A stretch of 64,000 bases of DNA from Thermoplasmataceae archaeon (GTDB lineage Archaea; Thermoplasmatota; Thermoplasmata; Thermoplasmatales; Thermoplasmataceae), in the NCBI GenBank assembly GCA_038729425.1, contig JAVYSB010000005.1, positions 1 to 64,000 on the forward strand, read 5' to 3'. Below are positions 10,832 through 20,262 of this stretch, in pieces. Numbering within the stretch: position 1 is the first letter of the stretch; every line of letters starts with the position of its first letter. The translations under genes and the position numbers were made by a program. Under the pieces are notes generated by a model. It saw only the letters and a list, made by a program, of their open reading frames with translations. It did no database searches and had not been told where the DNA came from.

Positions 10832-11266
10832 ATGAAAGCGGTTGTTGCGTATGATGATTCAGATGCGGCGAAACAGGCACTCAGGTTTTCAATGAAATTC
10901 AGTGCGGTAATTGACGAGTACATAATTGTATATGTAACGCCGTCTCTGGTTGGTGTTACACCAACTTTTGATACTTATATTCCTGCAAGCGTATACCAGA
11001 GGCAGGAAGAGACATCTGAAAGTATAATTGCCTCTGCTAAAAATGTAATGGGCGAAGGAAGTGTCAACGCATCGTTTGTGAATATGGATTCGAAGGGAGA
11101 GACTGTCCCGAAGTCTATTATGAGAGTTGCGAAGGAAAGAGGTGCTGACCTCATCATAACAGGCACAAGGAAATTATCAGGTTTAAGCAAGGCGATCCTG
11201 GGTTCGGTAAGTTCTGAAATAATAAAGTTGAGCGATATTCCCGTACTTATTGCACCTCCCCTATAA
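10832..11266 (+). CDS. Universal stress protein, UspA family
   Basis: 144-residue single-domain Usp fold protein. The N-terminal VVAYDDSDAA and the ATP-binding pattern GTRKLSGLSKAILGSVS (G-x2-G-x9-G-S type) mark an ATP-binding UspA rather than a non-binding member. Such proteins act as stress-linked nucleotide-binding regulators; the partner is unknown here. Transcription is probably leaderless from the TATA box at 10797-10807. It precedes the S17e gene on the same strand, but S17e has its own box. Confidence 0.92.
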   Translation: MKAVVAYDDSDAAKQALRFSMKFSAVIDEYIIVYVTPSLVGVTPTFDTYIPASVYQRQEETSESIIASAKNVMGEGSVNASFVNMDSKGETVPKSIMRVAKERGADLIITGTRKLSGLSKAILGSVSSEIIKLSDIPVLIAPPL

Positions 11267-11310
11267 TATTGATATATTTTTATATCCATTAACGATGGGG
11301 TTTGGTTAAT

Positions 11311-11541
11311 ATGGGAAGTATCAGGTCTTCAAACGTAAAAAGAGTTGCTAAAGAAATTGTCGAAAAAAATGCGGAAGCATTTACAGAGGACTTCACAAAG
11401 AATAAGGAGTTACTTAAGACTTCAGTAACTGGAATATCAAAGAATACTCTTAATGCCATAGCAGGTTATGCCACCAGAACGGTGGTTAAGAAGAGAATGA
11501 AGTTGCAGCGTGAAATTGAGGAAGGATCTGTCACTGTCTGA
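11311..11541 (+). CDS. rps17e: Small ribosomal subunit protein eS17 (S17e)
   Basis: Archaeal/eukaryotic-specific 30S protein. The start MGSIRSSNVKRVAKEIVEK and the middle NTLNAIAGYATR follow the S17e family closely. At 76 residues it is slightly longer than the usual 60-70 through a charged tail (KRMKLQREIEEGS). I use the ATG at 11311, not the in-frame TTG at 11302, because family members begin at this methionine; the TTTTTATATCC box near 11277-11287 fits a transcript start close to it. Confidence 0.93.
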   Translation: MGSIRSSNVKRVAKEIVEKNAEAFTEDFTKNKELLKTSVTGISKNTLNAIAGYATRTVVKKRMKLQREIEEGSVTV

Positions 11542-11573
11542 TACTTCTATTCGTTTCAATTTATCTGTTATAA

Positions 11574-12671
11574 TTAACGCGCCCAGAAATGCTTTTTATC
11601 TGTTTCTTCCATTAGTTGGGAAATAATTTCCTTCTGTTTTGTTGACAGGTGCTTAGGTACTGCGACATTTACCTGCACAAAAAGGTCCCCTGATCCCTTA
11701 TTACTCATGTGCGGCATTCCAGCATTTCTAATTTTTATGATTTCGCCGGGCTGTGTACCTGCTGGAACTTGTAAACTATGTTTATCACCATATATGTTGA
11801 TCTCGATCTCTGTTCCCAGGGCCGCCTCAGGAAAACTAATCTCCCTTATCATGTACAAATCATCATCCTTTCTTGTGATTCCATTCTCCGGTCTGACTGA
11901 AATTATGATATAGAGATCACCGACATAACCGTTCTGAGACTGCCCCTTCCCCTTAAACCTTATTCTCAATCCATCTCTTGCTCCGGGAGGGACATTTACC
12001 TCGAAGCTCTCATTTTTGACAATCGTACCGGATCCCTTGCAGACTGGGCATGGTTCAACTGGTATTTTCCCTCTCCCATTGCAGGTCCTGCACGTAGTAA
12101 CGGTAACCATCTTGAAGAATCCCTGACCTTGTATAACCCTCTGCTGTCCTGTACCGCCACAGGTCTCACACGTTTTCAGTTTTCCGTCCTTCGCACCTGT
12201 GCCCTTGCAGGTCTCGCATGGGGCGTTTCTCCTGTATCTCACTTCTTTCTTAGACCCATGGTATGCCTCTTCCATACTCACTGTCATCCTGAGGGCCATG
12301 TCGAGTTCCGGTTCCTGCTGGGCAAAATTACCGAAGCCGCCAAAGCCCTGGGATCCACCAAAGCTTCCTCCGAAGATCCTGCTGAATATGTCCTCGAAAT
12401 CATTAAAGTGACTGAAGTTCTCCCACGTGAAATTGGAGGAGCCCCCACCAAAGTCTGCACTGCCGGTCTGATCGTACATCCGTCTTTTGTTCTCGTCTGA
12501 GAGGACCTCATAAGCTTCCCCAATTTCCTTGAACTTTTCTTCTGCTGCTTTCTTATCTGTTGGATTCATATCGGGATGGTACTTTCTTGCGAGTGCCCTG
12601 AATGCTTTTTTTATCTCATCCTGGGTCGCATTGCGATCCACCCCGAGTGTTTGATAATAGTCCTTAGGCAT
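11574..12671 (-). CDS. dnaJ: Chaperone DnaJ (Hsp40)
   Basis: Co-chaperone that delivers unfolded clients to DnaK and stimulates its ATPase. The 365 residues give the full type I layout: J-domain with HPD in RKYHPDMNP, a Gly/Phe-rich linker (about residues 70-115), four CxxCxGxG zinc repeats ([32 protein letters not shown]) and two beta-sandwich C-terminal domains. It is the last gene of grpE-dnaK-dnaJ, 17 bases after dnaK. The system is of bacterial type; its patchy presence in archaea is usually explained by gene transfer. Confidence 0.98.
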   Translation of the reverse strand: MPKDYYQTLGVDRNATQDEIKKAFRALARKYHPDMNPTDKKAAEEKFKEIGEAYEVLSDENKRRMYDQTGSADFGGGSSNFTWENFSHFNDFEDIFSRIFGGSFGGSQGFGGFGNFAQQEPELDMALRMTVSMEEAYHGSKKEVRYRRNAPCETCKGTGAKDGKLKTCETCGGTGQQRVIQGQGFFKMVTVTTCRTCNGRGKIPVEPCPVCKGSGTIVKNESFEVNVPPGARDGLRIRFKGKGQSQNGYVGDLYIIISVRPENGITRKDDDLYMIREISFPEAALGTEIEINIYGDKHSLQVPAGTQPGEIIKIRNAGMPHMSNKGSGDLFVQVNVAVPKHLSTKQKEIISQLMEETDKKHFWAR

Positions 12672-12688
12672 CTGGATTCACTACAATA

Positions 12689-14551
12689 TTACGCTTTTTT
12701 TGGTTCCTCATCATAAATGTTCTCCTGCTTCGGTTCCTCATTCCCTGAAGTACTTTGGTCCGAAGTTTCCTTTCCCGCCTCTCCTGCAGCCTGTTCTGTC
12801 GGTCCCTGCTTCTGATATAGTTTGGTACCTATATCCTGTATGCTCTTGGTAAGTTTCTCTGAAATCTCCTTAATCTTGTCCATGTCCTTTTCGGCTATTG
12901 CTTTCTTTGCTTCAGCCAGCACATCCTGAACATTCTTGATATCCCCGCTGTCCAATTTCTCTTTGTTCTCGTTTATGGTCTTCTCGACGGTGTAAACCAG
13001 GGTTTCTGCGGAGTTAATTGTTTCAATCTCCTCCCTCTTCTTCTTGTCCTGCTCTGCAAACTCCTCCGCCTGTTTCTTCATTTTTTCTACTTCTTCCTTC
13101 GAAAGTTTGTTTGTGGCTGAAATTGAGATGCTCTGTTTTTTCCCCGATCCCTTATCATGTGCAGAAACGTTGATTATACCATTGGCATCAATATCAAAGG
13201 TAACCTCGATCTGGGGTATTCCCCTTGGCGCGGGTGGGATACCGTTGAGATTGAACATCCCCAGCGATACATTATCCGCTGCCATCGGTCTTTCACCCTG
13301 CACAACGTGGATTGTTACCGCAGTTTGCATGTCTGCGGCTGTTGTGAACGTCTGTGATTTCTTGGTAGGGATCGTTGTATTGGCAGGAATAAGGGGCGTA
13401 ACCACTCCTCCCAGGGTCTCAATTCCAAGGGTAAGTGGCGTAACATCCAGCAGCACAATGTCTTTTATGTCACCCGAAAGAACAGCTCCCTGAAGGGCGG
13501 CGCCAATGGCGACACATTCCATGGGGTCAACCCCTCCTTCAATTTTTCTTCCAAAGTAATCCTCCAGAAACTTCCTCACATAGGGAATCCTCGTAGGTCC
13601 CCCAACGAGTATTATCCTGGTCAGATCATCCTTCGAAAGTTTACCTGAGGAAAGAGCCGTGTCAATCGGTTTTTCTGCCCGTTTGATAATTGGAGCGATT
13701 AACTCTTCGAATTTCGACCTTGAAAGGCTATATGTGAGATGTTTTGGGCCGGTCTGGTTTGCCGTTATATAAGGCAGGTTTATCTCAGAGGTCAACGTGC
13801 TTGATAGTTCTATCTTAGCTTTTTCCGCTGCGTCCTTTAGCCTAATGTATGCAGATTTGTCATTCCTGAGGTCGATGCCCTCCCTAGCCTTAAAATCATC
13901 CGCAAGAAAATTGATAATTGCTTCGTCCATGTCCGTGCCACCGAGCTTGGTATCGCCTGACGTTGAAACAACTTCAAAGACTCCTTCGCCAAAATCCATT
14001 ATGGTTACATCTAGGGTTCCGCCGCCAAGGTCGAATACAAGAATTTTTTCTGATTTCCCCTGTTTGTCTATTCCATAGGCCAGCGAAGCAGCGGTTGGCT
14101 CATTTATAATCCTCTTTACGTTCAAGCCAGCGATGGATCCTGCGTCTTTTGTCGCCTGTCTCTGGTTGTCGTCAAAGTATGCAGGGACAGTTATGACTGC
14201 TTCGCTGACAGTTTCTCCCAGGAAAGCCTCCGCATCCCTCTTGATTTTCTGGAGAATGAATGCCGATATCTGTTGCGGGGTATACTCCTTTCCGAAAACT
14301 TTGAACTTATAATCAGATCCCATTTTCCTCTTTGCAGCATACACCGTACCTTCAGGGTTTAAGAGCGCCTGCCTCTTTGCTGGCTCTCCGACAAGGAGAT
14401 CTCCCTCCTTTGTGAAAGCCACGTAGCTAGGGAAAGATTTTCCGCCAATCGAGACACCTTCTGCGCTCGGGACTATGGTCGCTTTTCCTGAAATGACCAC
14501 AGCCGCTGCTGAGTTGCTTGTTCCTAAATCAATTCCTATTATTTTTGACAT
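12689..14551 (-). CDS. dnaK: Chaperone DnaK (Hsp70)
   Basis: ATP-driven Hsp70 chaperone of 620 residues. Phosphate-binding loop [10 protein letters not shown] at the N-terminus, the second loop [11 protein letters not shown], the interdomain linker [14 protein letters not shown], the substrate-binding domain and a helical lid are all present. The tail is Gln/Glu/Lys-rich and ends EEPKKA, without the cytosolic eukaryotic EEVD. The actin-like insertion of Gram-negative-type DnaK is shortened, as in Gram-positive and archaeal forms. GrpE ends 2 bases before this start. Confidence 0.98.
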   Translation of the reverse strand: MSKIIGIDLGTSNSAAAVVISGKATIVPSAEGVSIGGKSFPSYVAFTKEGDLLVGEPAKRQALLNPEGTVYAAKRKMGSDYKFKVFGKEYTPQQISAFILQKIKRDAEAFLGETVSEAVITVPAYFDDNQRQATKDAGSIAGLNVKRIINEPTAASLAYGIDKQGKSEKILVFDLGGGTLDVTIMDFGEGVFEVVSTSGDTKLGGTDMDEAIINFLADDFKAREGIDLRNDKSAYIRLKDAAEKAKIELSSTLTSEINLPYITANQTGPKHLTYSLSRSKFEELIAPIIKRAEKPIDTALSSGKLSKDDLTRIILVGGPTRIPYVRKFLEDYFGRKIEGGVDPMECVAIGAALQGAVLSGDIKDIVLLDVTPLTLGIETLGGVVTPLIPANTTIPTKKSQTFTTAADMQTAVTIHVVQGERPMAADNVSLGMFNLNGIPPAPRGIPQIEVTFDIDANGIINVSAHDKGSGKKQSISISATNKLSKEEVEKMKKQAEEFAEQDKKKREEIETINSAETLVYTVEKTINENKEKLDSGDIKNVQDVLAEAKKAIAEKDMDKIKEISEKLTKSIQDIGTKLYQKQGPTEQAAGEAGKETSDQSTSGNEEPKQENIYDEEPKKA

Positions 14552-14553
14552 AT

Positions 14554-15093
14554 TTATTCCCTCTTTGAAACTATTACCTTTGCATAGCGAAGAACTTCTC
14601 CGTTCAGCTTGTATCCTTTCTGCACTTCCACAACCACCCTCCCGTCTTCGCCTTCTTTGGTGGTCGCAACGACCTCATGCAAATAAGGGTTAAAAGGTTC
14701 ACCCACTGACTTTATCGGCTCCAGTCCAGATGAACCAAGAAGGCTAAGAGCTTGATCCCTGATAGGAATCAATCCACTGTTTGCCTCAGACGACTGGATA
14801 GCTGAGTCCATGGAATCAAGAACCGGCAGTATATTCTTCATCAGGTTTGCAGAAGCGGTCTTTTTGGTTGAAGAAATCTCCCTATCCTTGGCCTTGACAA
14901 GATTTTCGGCGTCTGCCCTTTCCCTGATAAACATATCTCTGTACCTTTCGGCCTCTGTTCTAGCTTTCTTCAATTCTTCCCTCACCCTCCTGAGTCTGTT
15001 TTCAGCTGACTTCAGGCGATTCGCGGAACTGGATTCTATATCGTTCTCCAAGGGTTGCAGAATAGAAGAATCGGCTGAATGGGACGTTTGCAT
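14554..15093 (-). CDS. grpE: Nucleotide exchange factor GrpE
   Basis: Homodimeric nucleotide exchange factor for DnaK. The 179 residues start with a charged coiled coil (about 20-100) and end in the conserved beta domain: [10 protein letters not shown], a [13 protein letters not shown] stretch and [10 protein letters not shown]. First gene of the grpE-dnaK-dnaJ operon, so the heat-shock promoter should lie in 15094-15130; a TTTATGTA-like box sits about 26 bases before the ATG. I saw no CIRCE-type inverted repeat. Confidence 0.96.
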   Translation of the reverse strand: MQTSHSADSSILQPLENDIESSSANRLKSAENRLRRVREELKKARTEAERYRDMFIRERADAENLVKAKDREISSTKKTASANLMKNILPVLDSMDSAIQSSEANSGLIPIRDQALSLLGSSGLEPIKSVGEPFNPYLHEVVATTKEGEDGRVVVEVQKGYKLNGEVLRYAKVIVSKRE

Positions 15094-15427
15094 ATGCGGG
15101 TATATTTGTTCTTCTACATAAACTTAACTGTAATAAATTCTGTCCCGTCAAGCGAGGGATACCTTAGCTGGTAGATAATTTGCTTTTCTGGAATTCTTTT
15201 TTGCTTTCTTCATCTGGAACAAATCGATGATCGATAAAATATGTTGGTTCTTGTAATACTACACTGGTTGTCCATAATTTCAGGCTGTTTACTCCCGACC
15301 TCTTGGTTTGACAGTTTTCACTCAATAGACTTTATCATTCCACGTTGCCATGAAAGAGTTTGTGCACTGTTTGGAACATGGGTACGGTTTGTGGTTACTT
15401 AATATCTGTTTAATCATTTGGCTCAGC
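15094..15427. other. Divergent regulatory region between grpE and an exonuclease gene
   Basis: About 334 bases with no supportable gene. It carries the grpE promoter at its left end. At its right end is the box TTAATATC (centre about 15401), 27 bases before the exonuclease ATG at 15428. No clear heat-shock operator was identified. Confidence 0.5.
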
Positions 15428-16078
15428 ATGGACAGGCCGAACTCGTTTAGATTTCTTAAGCCATTGTTTCAGTCAATGAAAGACCCAAGGGTTATTTCAA
15501 TTGATCTTGAAACCCTGATTGATTCCCAACAGGATTTTCTGAACGATGAGAGGATTATCGCGATATCTCTCAGTTACAGTGTGCCTTCACCCAGAACTGA
15601 GGTTTTCGTTGCCAAGGATGAGTCAGAAATGTCGGAGAGAGACATATTGAACAAAATGGACAACTTTCTGGGAAGTTATCAGCCAAACGTGATCATTGGA
15701 TACAATCAAACAGGTTACGACATACCTCTGATTCAAACCAAGCTGAGGAAGCTGTCTTACGCGGATCAATTATGGAATTTCAAATATTATTCCGGGACGT
15801 CAATCATAATAGATATGATGTATATCATAGCTGAAGACCTTGAGGCGGAGGGGGATTTCAAGCTTCGGAAATTAAGGGATGTCGTTTCACACCCAAGGTA
15901 TGCGCATCTCAATCTAAACCGCAAAAAAGACAACGTGATTATTGAAGGTATGAATGTAGGCCAGGCCATCAGGCACCTCTGGAAGAACGATCCAGTGAAG
16001 TTCCTTGAATACTGCAAAGGAGATACTGAAGATGTTCTGAATATTTTTTATTACCTGTTTTATAGGCAGATCATCTGA
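15428..16078 (+). CDS. DnaQ-like/PolB-like 3'-5' exonuclease
   Basis: 216-residue stand-alone DEDD-family nuclease resembling the proofreading domain of family B polymerases. Exo I is SIDLETLI (Asp/Glu), Exo II is GYNQTGYDIPLI (Asp), and Exo III is EYCKGDTEDV with the Tyr-x3-Asp pattern, so all four catalytic acids appear intact. I start at ATG 15428 (MDRPNSFRF) because a TTAATATC box lies 27 bases upstream; an earlier in-frame ATG at 15350 would add 26 hydrophobic residues and cover that promoter. The type IV secretion-like cluster starts 97 bases downstream on the same strand but has its own promoter. Confidence 0.85.
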   Translation: MDRPNSFRFLKPLFQSMKDPRVISIDLETLIDSQQDFLNDERIIAISLSYSVPSPRTEVFVAKDESEMSERDILNKMDNFLGSYQPNVIIGYNQTGYDIPLIQTKLRKLSYADQLWNFKYYSGTSIIIDMMYIIAEDLEAEGDFKLRKLRDVVSHPRYAHLNLNRKKDNVIIEGMNVGQAIRHLWKNDPVKFLEYCKGDTEDVLNIFYYLFYRQII

Positions 16079-16146
16079 GGTTTTGATTATTGCACATCCC
16101 ACTTTAAAATGGAAACATCAAACTCTGATATGTGGGTAAATATACA

Positions 16147-16155
16147 TTTATATAA
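16147..16155 (+). promoter_or_regulatory. TATA box of the type IV secretion-like cluster
   Basis: TTTATATAA centred about 25 bases before the ATG at 16176. Spacing fits a leaderless archaeal transcript covering the four following genes. Confidence 0.65.
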
Positions 16156-16175
16156 CTCATAAATGTAGTATAATA

Positions 16176-16466
16176 ATGGCATCTTTTACCCATATTGGTA
16201 TGGTTATTCTATCATCAGTTATCAGCGGAACGGCTCAGCTATCAGGGGCGATGTCCAGACTGCTGGATGTAGTAGTATCACTGTCGGCTGTGATCATAGC
16301 ACTCTTATGGATCCCAATAGCACTGAGTTTCTTCAGCACTGACGAGAACAGGAAATTCGAAGCCAGAGGGAGGCTGAGAAATGCCCTTATAGGAACCTTA
16401 ATTTATGTTCTGGCTGTCAGCGGCGTGATTTACGCTATTTTCAACTACATAGCGCTGGGTCAGTAA
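16176..16466 (+). CDS. VirB2/CedA1-like small two-helix membrane protein
   Basis: 96 residues: a weakly hydrophobic N-terminal segment, a strong membrane helix at about 29-53 (SRLLDVVVSLSAVIIALLWI), a short charged loop rich in Arg/Lys/Glu (NRKFEARGRLRNA), and a second helix at about 70-94. This hairpin with a basic loop is the topology of VirB2-type pilins and of CedA1/TedC in crenarchaeal DNA-import systems. The sequence is too short and divergent to prove homology; the call rests on topology plus the VirB6-like and VirB4-like neighbours. First gene of a tight four-gene set; the next start is 1 base after its stop. Confidence 0.6.
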   Translation: MASFTHIGMVILSSVISGTAQLSGAMSRLLDVVVSLSAVIIALLWIPIALSFFSTDENRKFEARGRLRNALIGTLIYVLAVSGVIYAIFNYIALGQ

Positions 16467-16467
16467 C

Positions 16468-17529
16468 ATGATTCCATTTCTGGCGGATATTCCAAAAGTA
16501 CTCTCTGCGGTAATATACCTAGCTGACGAGGCATACGTCGGTCTAATAGGTGTTTTCTGGTACTTCCTGGTGAAATTTGGCCTCCAGCCTTCTTATTCAT
16601 TCCCTGACATGGGGTCTAACATTCCACTTATGGGGTTCTACTCTTTCCTCTTCAACAATCTATATGTCGAGTTCGCATCGATTGCCATTGTGTTTGCGGC
16701 TATGATCCTAATGTTTACCTCTTACGCCAACAGCGGGCGTGCGTATTGGACAATAGTGTCGCGATTTTCAGTGAGTGTAATATTGTTCGTTGGTTCCATG
16801 GAGATAACACAGTTTATTATCGGGTGCACTTCTTATGCCTTTGATTCCGTATGGTCATATGGATCGATCAACTGGTACAGCCTTCTGTCAGTCACTAACA
16901 TATCATCAAACCTCATAACCCCAGTTTCCCAGGTAAGCGCATCAAACTCTTTAGTTGAATTCTTCTTGCTCAGTTGGCTGTTTGTGGCAACATTCTCCCT
17001 TATGAGCATGCTCATTGTTCGACAAGCCATTATGATCTTTCTTTCCTTGATTCTCCCTCTCTTCAGCCTTCTGTTCATGACGGACAGTACTTCTAAACTA
17101 CCCGTGAAGCTCTGGATTTTATACATTGAATCGTCCATACTTCCCTTCTTTGTAATGATAATACTGGTTCTTGTTCATATTTTCTATTATGATTTTCTCT
17201 TGCAGATAGGTTTTCTTTCGCTTGCCGTATTGTTGCCTACCGTACTCATGTCAAACTCCCTTGTCTACAGGTTTTCCTCATTCCAGTCAATGTATGGCGA
17301 AATGTCTGCAGGATCCGTGCTCTCGGGAATCGGCACTCAGGGAGGATACATTCGTGCTATAATGTCAGGGGATTCCAGTGTTTCAAGTGCCGGAAATATG
17401 CTTTCATATCCTTTATGGAATAAAGATAAGGGGAGCTCTGGGCCACTCAAAGTGAAGGATCATTCCAAAGCCGGCATCGACTGGAAAAAAATCGAGGATG
17501 AGAAATTGAAATACAGGCGAGAATGGTGA
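16468..17529 (+). CDS. VirB6/CedA-like polytopic membrane channel protein
   Basis: 353 residues with about six or seven hydrophobic segments. The strongest are near residues 18-38, 65-85, 95-115, 165-205 and 215-260. A soluble polar C-terminal tail (about 270-353) is rich in Gly/Ser and then Lys/Asp/Glu. The segment MLIVRQAIMIFLSLILPLFS resembles the core of VirB6/TrbL-type channel proteins. In Ced/Ted and bacterial type IV systems this protein forms the inner-membrane conduit. Position between a VirB2-like and two VirB4-related genes supports the call; the family cannot be confirmed without profile searches. Confidence 0.6.
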   Translation: MIPFLADIPKVLSAVIYLADEAYVGLIGVFWYFLVKFGLQPSYSFPDMGSNIPLMGFYSFLFNNLYVEFASIAIVFAAMILMFTSYANSGRAYWTIVSRFSVSVILFVGSMEITQFIIGCTSYAFDSVWSYGSINWYSLLSVTNISSNLITPVSQVSASNSLVEFFLLSWLFVATFSLMSMLIVRQAIMIFLSLILPLFSLLFMTDSTSKLPVKLWILYIESSILPFFVMIILVLVHIFYYDFLLQIGFLSLAVLLPTVLMSNSLVYRFSSFQSMYGEMSAGSVLSGIGTQGGYIRAIMSGDSSVSSAGNMLSYPLWNKDKGSSGPLKVKDHSKAGIDWKKIEDEKLKYRREW

Positions 17530-17535
17530 TTTGAC

Positions 17536-18264
17536 TTGACTGGAAGCAGCACCGATAAGATCCCGGCAAATGTGAGGAACATCAGACCGAGAATCGGTGG
17601 GATCGATGCCAGGAAGATTTCCTCGCTCATAGCAACGCTGATGGTATCCCTTTTGATTTTACATTACAATCCCCTTTTGTCCATAATTTTTGCTGTTGGA
17701 GGAGTGATTTTATCTCTTATGCCTTCGGAAGAGGGGTTTTTCCCGGGCACGATCGGACAATATTTGCGAACCGAATTAAAACGAAAATCCGGTACGCTAA
17801 AACTGGAATACCATGTGGACTGCGTGGATGGCATTTGCACAGTCTTAAAAGGGAAGTTAATGTTCGCAATTGCAACGCTTAAAGGTTTACCTGCTCAGAT
17901 GTTGTCATATGAGGAATCCTTTTCTGAAACTGAAATGATATCGTCGATTATTGACAAGCTGTACTCGAGAGTTAGTTTTGTTGCATATAGCGAAATGCTT
18001 GACGTGAGCAGTTATATCATTAAAGAAACAGATGATGATTCTTTGGACTATAATGGCCTGGTTTCTTATATCTTTGAGGATGTAAGATACTATAGATCCT
18101 TTTTACTGTTGAGTGTGGACACCTTAATAGACTTCTCCAGATCTATGAATCTTCTGAGGAAAGACTGTGAAACCTTAAGAGAAGGATTGAAAAGATCTGG
18201 TATAGAAATAGCATTTATGTCGGACATTTCCGAAATAGGAAGGTTACTAGGGAGGTCTCTTTGA
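17536..18264 (+). CDS. PrgI/VirB3-like membrane segment fused to a VirB4 N-domain-like region
   Basis: 242 residues starting at TTG 17536, with GGTGAT 5 bases upstream as ribosome binding site. After a short basic N-terminus come two close hydrophobic segments (about 28-62, ISSLIATLMVSLLIL then a second), the PrgI/VirB3 pattern. The rest is soluble and lacks any Walker motif. It has the alternating strand/helix pattern seen in N-terminal domains of VirB4-type ATPases: a CVDGICTVLKGKLMFAI strand pair, a long helical stretch, then a YYRSFLLLSVDT strand. It would therefore supply the part missing at the front of the following ATPase. The assignment is structural inference. Confidence 0.5.
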   Translation: MTGSSTDKIPANVRNIRPRIGGIDARKISSLIATLMVSLLILHYNPLLSIIFAVGGVILSLMPSEEGFFPGTIGQYLRTELKRKSGTLKLEYHVDCVDGICTVLKGKLMFAIATLKGLPAQMLSYEESFSETEMISSIIDKLYSRVSFVAYSEMLDVSSYIIKETDDDSLDYNGLVSYIFEDVRYYRSFLLLSVDTLIDFSRSMNLLRKDCETLREGLKRSGIEIAFMSDISEIGRLLGRSL

Positions 18265-18312
18265 TAATTTTCGAGGAAGAGTGATAATATATCAAATGAC
18301 AGGTCAGAAAGA

Positions 18313-19899
18313 GTGGAGTTTCGTTACTTACTGGATGGTCCGCAAATCAAGATTGAAAATAACCATGCCATAATTACTCTGGCTGACTCAGATTACGGTT
18401 CGCCTTTTCTTTATTGCACGCTGCTTGAGGCAGCAAATGTTCAGGCTAGTATAGCTGTCGAAACAAAAAAAATAGCGGATAATAACTCTGATAAGTTGCT
18501 CAAGAGGTTGCACGCTTCAAGAAGGTCAGAGATGAGATATGTTGAGAAGAGGGACAGATCAAGATATCTGAAGTTGTCAAGGCATGCAGAAGCCCTTGAG
18601 AAAATGCTAAAAAAATCTGTCAGTGGTCTGAAAATATACGATATCAGGTTTCGACTGGTTGTAACTGCTAATCATCCTGTGAAACTCTCACATATTGTTT
18701 CAAGGATACTGGAGTCAACGAAATATATTGGACTCTTTTTTAAGCTAGAAAAGAATATGTCACGAAATGACGTAGTTGCTCTGTTACCACCATACACGAG
18801 TGAGAAATATGGATATATTATGGATTCACAATCCCTTTCAAGCATGCTGCCAATTCATTTCGAGCAGATCCCGAATAAAACCGGAATAATTTTTGGTGTA
18901 GATGATATTAGTGAAAAGCCCGTTATAATTGATATTTTCAGCGAAAATTCTTACAATGTCCTGCTATTTGGCGAGTCTGGGTCGGGCAAGTCATTTTTGT
19001 CAAAGCTGATCATCCGTCGATCTCTAGTCAGGGGAAACGCGGAACATGTCCTGATTATAGACCCATTAGGGGAATATGGTTCTCTTTCCGCAGCAGCCAA
19101 TCCATCTACGGTGAGTGTCGGTAAGGGAGATTATATTGATCCGCTTAGGTTATCCGGAGGCAGCGTGGATTCTGCTGATGCTGTACTATCCATGTTGATA
19201 CAGTTTGATAATCATATAGAAGAAGACTCTGCACCTTTGAGGAGAGATCTAATCAACTATCTGAAAACCTGTTCTTCCTGCTGTTTTACCGGTTTCGTAG
19301 AATATCTGAAACGTTCTGGAGCGTCATATTATTCTGTGACAGCAATAGAAAGACTCGCAAGCAATGTGTTGATAAGGGAAGTTCCCCTGAATATAAATGG
19401 TTCAATAACCATCATCAGGACTCCGCAATTTGTTGACAGGTCAAACGAGGCATCCGTTGTTTCCGTTCTTGTTTCGTTATTTTCCGCTATATCTTCTCTG
19501 CCAGGCAGGAAAATTGTGGCTATCGACGAAGCACACATATTTCTTGGCAATGAAGCCTGTTCGGTTATAATGGACATGATCGTCCGGCACTCAAGGCACT
19601 ATAACACTTCAGTAATGAGTCTCACGCAGAATCCGGATGACTTTTTTCTCAATCCGCGATCCCATTCTATTCTGCTTAACAGTTCTAAGGTTTTTGGATT
19701 CAGAACCAAATCAGAGAACATTTCAAATTACTCAATTTCTGGAGCAGACAGAGTGCGTGAGGTAGATTTCAAAAACCTCATGGGAGGCAGGAATGATGCA
19801 TATTCACAGTGCCTGCTGTTCTCTGATGGACGCGTAAGAAAATTGAGAATACTCTGTACAGAGAAGGAAAAATCTGTCATTGATGAAAAGAAAGCCTAG
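18313..19899 (+). CDS. VirB4/CedB-like conjugation ATPase
   Basis: 528-residue HerA-VirB4 superfamily motor. Residues 1-150 form the VirB4-type N-domain (a Glu/Arg-rich helix near 67-100 and an RFRLVVTAN strand). The ATPase has Walker A GESGSGKS at 220-227, VLIIDPLGEYG near 246-256, Walker B IVAIDEAH at 401-408 and the sensor SLTQNPDDFF near 434-443. These are hallmarks of VirB4/TraC/CedB ATPases that drive pilus or DNA transfer. Start is a GTG at 18313. Last gene of the cluster; a small membrane protein gene converges from the other strand 2 bases later. No relaxase or coupling protein is visible nearby. Confidence 0.85.
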   Translation: MEFRYLLDGPQIKIENNHAIITLADSDYGSPFLYCTLLEAANVQASIAVETKKIADNNSDKLLKRLHASRRSEMRYVEKRDRSRYLKLSRHAEALEKMLKKSVSGLKIYDIRFRLVVTANHPVKLSHIVSRILESTKYIGLFFKLEKNMSRNDVVALLPPYTSEKYGYIMDSQSLSSMLPIHFEQIPNKTGIIFGVDDISEKPVIIDIFSENSYNVLLFGESGSGKSFLSKLIIRRSLVRGNAEHVLIIDPLGEYGSLSAAANPSTVSVGKGDYIDPLRLSGGSVDSADAVLSMLIQFDNHIEEDSAPLRRDLINYLKTCSSCCFTGFVEYLKRSGASYYSVTAIERLASNVLIREVPLNINGSITIIRTPQFVDRSNEASVVSVLVSLFSAISSLPGRKIVAIDEAHIFLGNEACSVIMDMIVRHSRHYNTSVMSLTQNPDDFFLNPRSHSILLNSSKVFGFRTKSENISNYSISGADRVREVDFKNLMGGRNDAYSQCLLFSDGRVRKLRILCTEKEKSVIDEKKA

Positions 19900-19901
19900 G
19901 T

Positions 19902-20192
19902 TTATTTTGTTCTGGGAAACCTCTCTTGGGCATACATGAGCGTTAGGATACCAAAAACGAAGACGGGAACGACAAACGAGTAAAGTCCAATATCTGTCCA
20001 TGTGCCGTAAACAATCGACCAGCCCACATAAAAAGTCGCCCCTATAACAATCAGGGCAAGACCCACAAATCTGACTACGTTTGGAAGTGTGATCAATCGA
20101 GCAGCGTCCCTGATCCCTTCCGTTATCCTTTTATTATCTGACAATGTCGTTTCCGTTTGCAGAAATACGAGAGAATAATTAATTGTTTCCAT
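19902..20192 (-). CDS. Small two-helix membrane protein, unknown function
   Basis: 96 residues. The first 37 are polar; then two hydrophobic segments (about 38-60, FVGLALIVIGATFYVGWSI, and 67-88, IGLYSFVVPVFVFGILTL) and a short basic C-terminus. No family recognised. It faces the VirB4-like gene tail to tail with a 2-base gap and is divergent from mptD across about 70 bases. It may be an accessory of the secretion-like cluster or simply a neighbour. Confidence 0.6.
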   Translation of the reverse strand: METINYSLVFLQTETTLSDNKRITEGIRDAARLITLPNVVRFVGLALIVIGATFYVGWSIVYGTWTDIGLYSFVVPVFVFGILTLMYAQERFPRTK

Positions 20193-20262
20193 CGGTTAGT
20201 GCATCCTGGATCAAAATTTACATATCAATATATTTATCTATATTCCAGAAATATCGGTATCT

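Noticed and set aside
13044-13493. 149-codon open frame opposite dnaK
   Set aside because: It lies wholly antisense to the highly conserved dnaK coding sequence, has no family features, and is explained by codon bias of dnaK.
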